Source: Plastoroseomonas sp036499545
Lineage (GTDB): Bacteria; Pseudomonadota; Alphaproteobacteria; Acetobacterales; Acetobacteraceae
Reading direction: 5' to 3'
Length of the DNA: 10,066 nucleotides
NCBI GenBank assembly: GCA_036499545.1
Contig: DASYDR010000038.1
Coordinates: forward strand, 1 to 10,066
A program made the position numbers and the translations under genes. The notes below the pieces were generated by a model. That model was not told the origin of the DNA and did not search any database. It was given only the letters and a program-made list of their open reading frames with translations. This document shows positions 1 to 6,061 of this stretch, one piece after another. Positions within the stretch are counted from its first letter, which is position 1; the number at the start of each line of letters is the position of its first letter.

Positions 1-211
1 GCCGGTCGGCGCCATCGGCATCCATCTCGTCACCCGCCGCACCCGGCGCTGGTTCGCGGCGATGGAAGCCGCGATGCAGCCCGACGCGGCCCCGGAGCCC
101 CTGGCCGCGACCCTGCAGGGCGCGGTCGAGGACGCCACCGGCATCCTCGCCGCCGCCGAACAGCGGCTGGAGCGGATTGCCGCCGACCTGCCCGAGGAGG
201 TACGGCCATGA
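1..211 (+). CDS. C-terminal part of an unidentified protein, possibly membrane-anchored
   Basis: The reading frame is open from base 2 to a TGA at 209-211, giving about 69 residues; the N-terminal part lies before the window. The visible piece starts with a short apolar stretch (PVGAIGIHLV), continues with a basic run (TRRTRRWF), and then forms an acidic, alanine-rich, helix-prone tail that ends in EEVRP. An apolar segment followed by positive charges fits the cytoplasmic exit of a last transmembrane helix, as in Cache/HAMP-type sensors, but no domain can be named. Its stop codon overlaps the ATG of the sensor-MFS gene (ATGA), so it belongs to the same operon and is probably translationally coupled. 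I do not recognise the family. That the piece is coding is supported by the open frame, the coupling and the ribosome-binding site for the next gene sitting within its last codons. Confidence 0.7.
   Translation, partial: PVGAIGIHLVTRRTRRWFAAMEAAMQPDAAPEPLAATLQGAVEDATGILAAAEQRLERIAADLPEEVRP
194..200 (+). promoter_or_regulatory. Ribosome-binding site for the sensor-MFS gene
   Basis: GAGGAGG lies seven bases before the ATG at 208, inside the last codons of the upstream gene. It is a near-ideal Shine-Dalgarno site and fixes the start of the 675-residue protein, including its sensor half, so that half is not a spurious N-terminal extension. Confidence 0.8.
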
Positions 212-2235
212 CCCCGGATCGCCGGTTGATCGGTGGCGTGGTCACGCTCGCCGTGGTGCTGCTCACCCTGGCCGTCGGCTTCGTCTCCCAGGCCGCGCTG
301 CGCAGCTTCGAGGCCGAGCTGAAGCCGGAACTGGAACGGGAAGCGACCGTCGTCGGCAGCATCGGCGTGCAGACGCTGCAGCGCGCGCTTGACCTTGGCG
401 TGCCCTTCAATGGGCTCTCCGGCCTCGACGAGTATCTGGAAAGCCTGCTCTCGACCGAGCCCGGCCTCGCCTATGTGCTGCTGACCGATGCCGGCGGCCA
501 GGTGATCGCCCGCGCCGGTGAGCCGCAGCCCGAATTCCACGGCGTGGCGCCCGGCGCCACGCCGCCGCAGCGCGGCGCCGTCGTCCGGCTGCTCGGCACC
601 AGCTATGACGCGGCGCAGCCGCTGCAGGCCGCCGGGCGGCCCGTCGGCTGGCTGCATGTCGGCATCGCCCAGGCCCGGCTGGACAACGCGCTCGACGACA
701 TGCGCTGGGACGTGCTGATCGTGCTGCTGGTGGTGTTGCTGGCGACCGCGGAATTCCTGCGCTTCATCCTGTCGCGCACCGTCTCCGCGCCGATCGCGAT
801 GGTGTTGCGCCTGCAGGCGCGGCTCGGCACCGGCGACTGGACCGTGCATGCGCCGGCCGGCCTCGGCGCCGAAGCCGGCCGCGTTTCGCGCCACCTGAAC
901 GTCCTGGTGCGGCGGATGAACGACCGCTGGGAACGGCTGTGCTGGCTGGCCACGGAATCGAGCGCCGTGCGCCGCAGCACCGCGATCCTTGAGGAAGTGA
1001 CCACGCGCCTGCGCTTCGGCGCCGCCAGCGCCACGGAAAGCCTTGGCGCCGCCGCGGCGTCCGCCCGGCTGCCGCTGTTCCTCTTCGTCGTCGCCGAACA
1101 GCTCTCCACCTCCTTCAACCCGCTCTATGCCAGGGCGCTTTCCGGGGGCGAGGGCGGTCTGCTCGGCGCCGCGCTGCCGATCGCCGCCTTCGTCGCCGCC
1201 GTCGCGCTGGCGACGCCCTGGGGCGGGGAGGTGGTGGCCAGGCGCGGGACGCGCAACGCGATGCTGCTCGGCATGGTGCCGGCGGCGATCGGTCATCTCG
1301 GCGCCGCGCTGGCGCCGGACGTGCTGAGCTTCGCCGCCGCGCGCGCCATCTGCGGCGCGGGCTATGCCGTCTTCACCATCGCCTGCCAGGTGCATCTGGC
1401 GCAGGAAGCGCAACAGGGCCGCGTCGCGCGCAGCCTGGGCGCCTTCACCGCGGCGGTGATGACCGGGGCCGTCTGCGGCACCGCCATCGGCGCCGTGCTG
1501 GCCGACCGCATGGGCTACCGGCTGACCTATGCCGCCTCCGCCCTCGTGGTCGCCGGCATCGCGCTGCTGGTCTGGCGCCAGTTCGCGCCCGGCGGCGGCA
1601 GCGACGCGCCGCGCGCCAGCCTCTGGCGCAGTGCCCGCGCCGTCTTCGCCGAGCCGCGCTTCACCCTGCTGGTGGCGCTGGCGGCGATCCCGGCCAAGGT
1701 GCTGCTCGCCGGCTTCATCTTCTTCCTGGCACCGCTCGAGCTGCGCGAGCTCGGCTTCAGCCAGGCGGCGATCGGCCGCAACATCATGCTGTACGGCCTC
1801 TGCATGCTGCCGGCGATCGTCGCCGGCGCCTGGATCGCCGACCGCAGCGGCCGCGGCGGCCTGCTGATCGTGCTGGCCGGCGTGCTCAACGGCGTCGGCC
1901 TCATGCTGCCGCTCTGGATCGGGGCCGATGCCGCCCTGCCGATCGCCATCGTCGCGACCGGTGTCGCGCAGGGCCTGGCCTCGGCGCCGATGCTGGCGAT
2001 CATCCCCAGCATCAGCCGCTCCCCCGGCGCGCCGGATTCGCCTTCGATGATGAGCTTCCTCCGCCTCGCCGAGCGCTTCGGCAGCGTGATCGGGCCGCCC
2101 GCGGCCGGCGCGCTGCTGGCCTTCGGCGGCGGCGCCTGGACCATGCTCGTGCTCGGCATCTTCTCGCTGGTCACGGCGGTCGCCTATGCCATCGCGCTGG
2201 CGCTGCCCGGCCGGCGCCGGGAAGGAGAGGCGTGA
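208..2235 (+). CDS. MFS transporter fused to an N-terminal membrane sensor (extracytoplasmic domain plus HAMP-like linker)
   Basis: The 675-residue product has two halves. Residues 8-30 form a transmembrane helix. Residues 31-168 are an extracytoplasmic domain with a Cache/PAS-like strand pattern (AYVLLTDAGGQVIAR near 89-102, GWLHVGIA near 147-154). Residues 169-188 are a second helix, followed by a HAMP-like segment near 189-245 (conserved-type proline at 195). From about 286 to 667 there is an MFS transporter: apolar helices in two bundles of about six, a degenerate motif A in the first bundle (GGEVVARRGTR, 339-349), its counterpart in the second (AGAWIADRSGR, 539-549), and a polar central loop near 460-480. 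An ordinary MFS protein is about 400 residues, so roughly 280 residues of sensor architecture are extra. It is ATGA-coupled to the gene before and TGATG-coupled to the binding-protein gene after. I infer a transporter gated by a ligand, or a 'transceptor' that signals; the substrate cannot be read from sequence. The MFS assignment is firm, the Cache fold name less so. Confidence 0.88.
   Translation: MTPDRRLIGGVVTLAVVLLTLAVGFVSQAALRSFEAELKPELEREATVVGSIGVQTLQRALDLGVPFNGLSGLDEYLESLLSTEPGLAYVLLTDAGGQVIARAGEPQPEFHGVAPGATPPQRGAVVRLLGTSYDAAQPLQAAGRPVGWLHVGIAQARLDNALDDMRWDVLIVLLVVLLATAEFLRFILSRTVSAPIAMVLRLQARLGTGDWTVHAPAGLGAEAGRVSRHLNVLVRRMNDRWERLCWLATESSAVRRSTAILEEVTTRLRFGAASATESLGAAAASARLPLFLFVVAEQLSTSFNPLYARALSGGEGGLLGAALPIAAFVAAVALATPWGGEVVARRGTRNAMLLGMVPAAIGHLGAALAPDVLSFAAARAICGAGYAVFTIACQVHLAQEAQQGRVARSLGAFTAAVMTGAVCGTAIGAVLADRMGYRLTYAASALVVAGIALLVWRQFAPGGGSDAPRASLWRSARAVFAEPRFTLLVALAAIPAKVLLAGFIFFLAPLELRELGFSQAAIGRNIMLYGLCMLPAIVAGAWIADRSGRGGLLIVLAGVLNGVGLMLPLWIGADAALPIAIVATGVAQGLASAPMLAIIPSISRSPGAPDSPSMMSFLRLAERFGSVIGPPAAGALLAFGGGAWTMLVLGIFSLVTAVAYAIALALPGRRREGEA
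2224..2230 (+). promoter_or_regulatory. Ribosome-binding site that decides the start of the binding-protein gene
   Basis: GGAGAGG sits seven bases (from its GGAG core) before the ATG at 2235 but only four before an in-frame GTG at 2232. The spacing favours the ATG, which overlaps the upstream TGA as TGATG. Confidence 0.65.
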
Positions 2236-3218
2236 TGCTGCCCCGCCGCACCCTGCTGGCCGCCCCGGCCCTCGCTTTCGCCCGTCCCGCCGCGGCGCAG
2301 CAGCAACGCCCCTACCGCATCCTGATGATGCTGTTCCGCGGCTGGGAGGAAGCCTGCGACGGCTTCCGCGACTACTTCGCCGCCCGCCGCATCCCGGTCG
2401 AGCTGATCCAGCGCGACATCGGCCAGGATCTCAGCCGCGTGCCGGCGCTGGTGGCGGAGGCGCGCGCCATGCGTCCCGACCTGGTCTACATCTGGGGCAC
2501 CTCGCTCGCCATCGCGGCCCTCGGCCCCTGGGACGCGCCGGATCCCGCCCGGTACCTGACCGACCTGCCGGTGGTCTTCAACATCGTCACCGATCCCGTG
2601 GGCAACCGCATCGTGCAGTCCCGCGAAGCGTCGGGGCGGCTGGTGACCGGCACCGAGTACATCGCCCCGGTCGAGGTGCAGATGCGGGCCATGGCGCGCT
2701 ACCGCGCCTTCACCAAGGTCGCGACCACCTTCAACCCGAACGAGCGCAACTCGCTCTCCGTCGTGCGGCAGATGCGTGACTTCCTGGGCGGCGGCGTGAC
2801 CGAGCTGCCGGTCGCGCTCGATGCCGCCGGCCGGCCGGATCCGGGCTCGATCCCCGGCCTGGTCGCCGCGGCGAAGCGGGCCGGCGCGGAATGGCTCTAC
2901 ATCCCGCCCGACACCTTCCTGAACGATCACCGCCTGGTGCTGACCCAGGCCGCCCTGCAGGAGGCGCTGCCCTGCTTCTCCGCCAGCGAGCGCTTCGTGC
3001 AGTTCGCCGAAGGCCTGGCCGGGCTGGTCAGCCGCTATTACAGCGTCGGCGCCTTCACCGGCTTCAAGGCGGAGCAGATCCTGCGCGGCGGCCGCGCGCC
3101 CGGCAGCATCCCGGTGGAGACCCTGACCCGCTTCTCCTTCCTGATCCGCATGGAGACGGCGCGGCGGCTGGCGCTCTACCCGCCGGTCGGCTTGCTGCGC
3201 GTGGCGGAGACGGTCTGA
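2235..3218 (+). CDS. Periplasmic substrate-binding protein, ABC_sub_bind type, without a partner transporter
   Basis: The 327-residue protein begins with a signal peptide: twin arginines (RRTLLAAPALAFA) and an AAA-Q cleavage site near residue 21, so it is exported, possibly by the Tat route. The mature part reads as a type I periplasmic binding fold of the ABC_sub_bind (PF04392) kind: a first-strand YRILMMLFRGWEEA; a repeated pattern of 'region of the unknown' helices and strands; DLVYIWGTS near 82-90; DLPVVFNIVTDPVG near 110-123; and a C-terminal lobe with PPDTFLN and YYSVGAFTGFKAEQILRG. In this family the last motif closes the ligand cleft before a short C-terminal tail. No ABC permease or ATPase gene lies beside it; instead it sits between a sensor-MFS fusion and a membrane phosphatase. 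Binding proteins of this family are also known as sensor modules, so I infer a role in delivering a ligand signal. A GTG at 2232 is an alternative start adding one residue. Ligand unknown. Confidence 0.86.
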   Translation: MLPRRTLLAAPALAFARPAAAQQQRPYRILMMLFRGWEEACDGFRDYFAARRIPVELIQRDIGQDLSRVPALVAEARAMRPDLVYIWGTSLAIAALGPWDAPDPARYLTDLPVVFNIVTDPVGNRIVQSREASGRLVTGTEYIAPVEVQMRAMARYRAFTKVATTFNPNERNSLSVVRQMRDFLGGGVTELPVALDAAGRPDPGSIPGLVAAAKRAGAEWLYIPPDTFLNDHRLVLTQAALQEALPCFSASERFVQFAEGLAGLVSRYYSVGAFTGFKAEQILRGGRAPGSIPVETLTRFSFLIRMETARRLALYPPVGLLRVAETV

Positions 3219-3222
3219 CGCC

Positions 3223-5280
3223 ATGCTGCTGCGCACGCGCATCCTGCTGCTCTTCGCGCTCGCCACCATCCTGGTCGCGGCTTCGGTCGCGCTGCCAGCC
3301 TGGCTGGTGCTGCGCGCCTCCGAAACCCACAGCACGCGGCTCAACGGCTCCCTGCAGGCGGCGCAGCTGCGCCAGGCGGTGGAACGCGCCGGCGCCGCCG
3401 CGACCGAGACGCTGCGTCGTGCCGCCGCCGATGAGACCCTGGCCGGCGCACTGGCGACCGGTGACGAATCCGGGCTGCGTCAGCGGCTGCTGGCGCTCCG
3501 CCAGCTCGATCAGCTGGATGGTGGCGCCGGCCGCATGGACCTGGTCGGCGCCCAGGGCCAGCTGCTGGCCGCCTCCCCGGCCGCGGAGGAGCCGCTGGCG
3601 AGCGGCGCCGCCGCGCTGCTGCGGTCGATGGCGCCGGACCAGATCGGCATCGGCTTCGAGAACGCGCCGGATGGCACCCTGCTGCTGGTGGCCAGCCTGC
3701 GCCTGGCGCAGGGCGGCCTGCTATCCGCGGGGACCCCGGCAGAGGCGGCACTCGGCAACGTCGCCCGGGCGCTGCGCTCTGACCTGCTGATGCTGAGCCG
3801 GGATGGGCGCCCGCTCTTCGCTTCCAACCCGGCGCTCTGGGAGCGGGCGGGGAGCCTGCATGCCGGGGAGACGATCAGCTTCGGCGACCGGCTGTTCCGC
3901 CTGCAGCCGACGCCCCTGACCAATTCCGCCGGCGCCGTGGTCGCCGAGCTGCTGGTGCTGGCCGACCGCACGGCGGAGCTGCAGGCGCGCCAGCTGCTGC
4001 TGCTGATGGCCGGCGGCCTGCTGGTGATCGCCGCCTGCGCCACCTGCCTGGCGCTCTACCGCGTCATCCGCGACGCGCTGGATCCGCTGACCGAACTGGC
4101 CCGCGCGCTGCAGGCGGTGGCGCAGGGCGACATCTTCGCCTCCGCCGCCATCGGGCCGCGCCAGGACGAGGTCGGCGCCATCGGCCAGGCGCTGGAGGCG
4201 CTGCGCAGCAAGACCCTGACCCTCGACCGGCTGGAGACCCGCACCCGCCTCACCGCGCTGCGGGAACGGGCGCTGATCGGGCAGGAAATCGCCCGGCTGA
4301 CCGGCGTGCTGGAAGGCCCGGCCCGGCAGGAGATCCTGGGCCTGCTGGAAGCCAGGGACGCGACGCTGGGCCCCGCCTTCGCGCGGCTGTCCGGCCATGT
4401 GGTGCAGCAGCACAGCCGCCTGGCGGAGCTGCTGGCCGAGCGCACGCGCGACCTGGCGCTGGTGCGCCAGGCACTCGACGAGCGCCTGCAGCTCAACCGC
4501 ATGCGGGAGGAGCTGGATGTCGCCCGCCGCCTGCAGCTTTCCTCCGTGCCGACCACCTTCCCGCAGCGGCGTTCCTTCCGCCTGCATGCGACGATGATGC
4601 CGGCCAAGGAGGTCGGCGGCGATTTCTGCGACTTCGTGATGCTGGACGATCACCGCCTGGCGCTGCTGATCGGCGATGCCTCCGGCAAGGGCGTGGGTGC
4701 GGCGATCTTCATCGCCATGGCCCGCAGCCTGCTGCGCGCTGCCATGGGCCGCGGCGCCAGCCCGGCCGAGGCGCTCGCCCAGGCGAATGACACGCTGGCC
4801 GCCGACAATCCCACGCTGATGTTCGCGACCGCCATCGCCGCCGTGGTGGATTGCCGGACCGGCGTGATGACCTACGCCAATGCCGGCCATAACGCCCCGC
4901 GCCATCGCGGTGCCGTGGCGGGCGAGACGGCGCTGCCCCTGCCGGACGGCATCGCGCTCGGCGTCATGGACGGCTTCGTCTACGAGGATCGCGTCCTGCA
5001 CCTCGATCCCGATGACATGCTGCTGTTCTTCACCGATGGGGTGACCGAGGCGGTGCGGCCGGATGGCGGCCTGTTCGGCGATGACCGCCTGGCCGCCATC
5101 GCCGCGGACCCGTCGCTGCAGGAGCCCTCGCAGCTGCTGGACGCGGTGGCCCGCGCCGTTGCAGGTTTCGCCCAGGAAGAGCCGCAGGCGGACGACATCA
5201 CCATGCTCGCGCTGCATTGGCACGGGCCGGAAGACGATGCGGCGGTCGCCGTGGCACGCGCTGAGGAGCATGCGACATGA
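3223..5280 (+). CDS. Membrane-bound HAMP and SpoIIE-type PP2C serine phosphatase (RsbU-like)
   Basis: This 685-residue protein is the likely switch of the partner-switching module: it should dephosphorylate the STAS protein encoded next. Layout: transmembrane helix 6-30; a large extracytoplasmic domain 31-256 with Cache-like features (MDLVGAQGQLLAAS near 105-118, LLMLSRDGRPLFAS near 188-201); transmembrane helix 257-279; HAMP 280-333 (DPLTELARAL, DEVGAIGQALEALR); a long helical, probably coiled-coil linker to about 440; and a SpoIIE/PP2C domain about 455-666. Metal-binding PP2C motifs are intact: VGGDFCDF (D467), IGDASGKGVGAA (D485), FTDGVTEA (D605) and QADDITML (D657, D658). The catalytic residues therefore look complete. 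The start lies four bases after the upstream stop, with a weak, distant GGAG at 3206-3209, so translation is probably coupled. The neighbouring binding protein may supply its extracytoplasmic input; this is inference. Confidence 0.93.
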   Translation: MLLRTRILLLFALATILVAASVALPAWLVLRASETHSTRLNGSLQAAQLRQAVERAGAAATETLRRAAADETLAGALATGDESGLRQRLLALRQLDQLDGGAGRMDLVGAQGQLLAASPAAEEPLASGAAALLRSMAPDQIGIGFENAPDGTLLLVASLRLAQGGLLSAGTPAEAALGNVARALRSDLLMLSRDGRPLFASNPALWERAGSLHAGETISFGDRLFRLQPTPLTNSAGAVVAELLVLADRTAELQARQLLLLMAGGLLVIAACATCLALYRVIRDALDPLTELARALQAVAQGDIFASAAIGPRQDEVGAIGQALEALRSKTLTLDRLETRTRLTALRERALIGQEIARLTGVLEGPARQEILGLLEARDATLGPAFARLSGHVVQQHSRLAELLAERTRDLALVRQALDERLQLNRMREELDVARRLQLSSVPTTFPQRRSFRLHATMMPAKEVGGDFCDFVMLDDHRLALLIGDASGKGVGAAIFIAMARSLLRAAMGRGASPAEALAQANDTLAADNPTLMFATAIAAVVDCRTGVMTYANAGHNAPRHRGAVAGETALPLPDGIALGVMDGFVYEDRVLHLDPDDMLLFFTDGVTEAVRPDGGLFGDDRLAAIAADPSLQEPSQLLDAVARAVAGFAQEEPQADDITMLALHWHGPEDDAAVAVARAEEHAT
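5263..5268 (+). promoter_or_regulatory. Ribosome-binding site for the STAS gene
   Basis: GAGGAG lies eight bases before the ATG at 5277, within the last codons of the phosphatase gene. It is one of the strongest sites in the operon, consistent with the need for ample antagonist protein relative to the kinase, whose own site is weak. Confidence 0.65.
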
Positions 5281-5612
5281 AGGTCACCATCGAGGCGAAG
5301 GGCGGCGTGCTGGTCCACCGCATCAGCGGCCGGATCGACACCGCGACGGGCGCGGAGGCCGAGACCCTGCTCACGGCCGAGGTGCGGCAGGGCAAGCGCG
5401 TGGCCTTCGACATGACCGACGTCGTCTATGTCTCCTCCGCCGGGCTCAGGGTGGTGCTGATGGCGGCCAAGCTGGCCCGCGCCAATGCCGGCGCGGTGGC
5501 GCTGTTCGGCCTGCAGCCGACGGTGCGCGAGGTCTTCGCCATTTCCGGCTTCGACCGTGTCGTCACCATCCGCGATGACGAAGCCGCCGCGCTCGCGGTG
5601 CTCGGCGGCTGA
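5277..5612 (+). CDS. STAS-domain anti-anti-sigma factor (RsbV/SpoIIAA-like)
   Basis: The 111-residue protein is a single STAS domain covering its whole length, the usual size for this family. The N-terminal strands (VLVHRISGRID) lead to the signature FDMTDVVYVSSAGLRVVLMAA at about 44-64 (described here by its ends: F44, D45, and S53-S54-A55-G56-L57). By alignment with Bacillus SpoIIAA, whose phosphorylated serine sits in DSSGL, Ser54 is the expected phosphosite and Ser53 takes the place of the preceding aspartate. In this family the unphosphorylated form binds the kinase and frees its target; the phosphatase upstream should restore that form and the ATP-binding kinase downstream should phosphorylate it. 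Its ATG overlaps the phosphatase stop (ATGA), so the two are likely made together. Confidence 0.93.
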   Translation: MKVTIEAKGGVLVHRISGRIDTATGAEAETLLTAEVRQGKRVAFDMTDVVYVSSAGLRVVLMAAKLARANAGAVALFGLQPTVREVFAISGFDRVVTIRDDEAAALAVLGG

Positions 5613-5614
5613 CG

Positions 5615-6043
5615 ATGCTGCGCCTTCTCTGCGGCCGGGACATGGCGGAGGTGGAGCAGGCCCTCGACGCGATCGAAGCGCATCTGCTTGCCGCCGGCGC
5701 CGCGATGCCGGATGCGATGCAGTTGCGCCTGGTCGCGGAGGAGATCGTCACCAACATCGCCCGCTGCGCCTGGCCGGAGGGCGAGGCGCACCAGTTCACG
5801 GTGGAATTGGCGACGGAGGCGCGGCCGGGCGGGCTGCACGCGCGGCTGACCACCATCGATGACGGCATGGCCTTCGACCCCACCGACCAGGCGCCGCCGG
5901 ACCTCAGCGCCACGCTGGAGGACCGCCAGATCGGCGGCCTCGGCATGTTCCTGGTCCAGGAGATGACGGACGCGCAGCACTATGCGCGCGAGGAGGGCCG
6001 CAACCGGTTCTCCGTCGAACGCCTGATGCCGGGCGCCGCCTGA
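5615..6043 (+). CDS. RsbW-like ATP-binding serine kinase / anti-sigma regulatory factor
   Basis: The 142-residue protein is a HATPase_c_2 (GHKL) domain of the size typical for anti-sigma kinases. Visible motifs are the N-box AEEIVTNIAR at 41-50 with Asn47 as Mg-ATP ligand, the G1 box IDDGMAFDP at 81-89, and a glycine-rich lid region QIGGLGMFLVQEM at 105-117, so nucleotide binding looks intact. Such proteins phosphorylate their STAS partner and, when not held by it, bind a target such as a sigma factor. The gene starts two bases after the STAS stop; only a weak GGCGG precedes it, which suggests coupled and perhaps lower translation. It ends the operon. No sigma factor follows: the next gene is on the other strand, so the regulated target is encoded elsewhere or the protein acts on a non-sigma partner. 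Confidence 0.9.
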   Translation: MLRLLCGRDMAEVEQALDAIEAHLLAAGAAMPDAMQLRLVAEEIVTNIARCAWPEGEAHQFTVELATEARPGGLHARLTTIDDGMAFDPTDQAPPDLSATLEDRQIGGLGMFLVQEMTDAQHYAREEGRNRFSVERLMPGAA

Positions 6044-6058
6044 AGCATACCTGCTTCG
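6041..6058. terminator. Small hairpin between converging operons, candidate shared terminator
   Basis: GAAGCA (6042-6047) and TGCTTC (6052-6057) form a perfect six-base-pair stem around the four-base loop TACC, extendable by a T-G wobble. It starts in the stop codon of the kinase gene and ends just before the stop of the PdxA-family gene at 6062, filling the whole gap between two converging operons. Neither strand has a clear run of T after it (the plus side reads GGACTTAT), so intrinsic termination would be weak and Rho may be needed. The position is the main argument. Confidence 0.4.
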
Positions 6059-6061
6059 GAC

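Noticed and set aside
2184..3344. A 386-codon minus-strand frame opposite the binding-protein gene
   Set aside because: Low-complexity R/G/A/H-rich translation without a ribosome-binding site or known motif; it spans the junctions of three well-supported plus-strand genes.
3721..5271. A 516-codon open frame on the minus strand opposite the SpoIIE phosphatase gene
   Set aside because: The translation is rich in Q, H, R and G with no recognisable domain, and the plus strand carries a complete phosphatase. Long antisense frames are expected in such GC-rich DNA.
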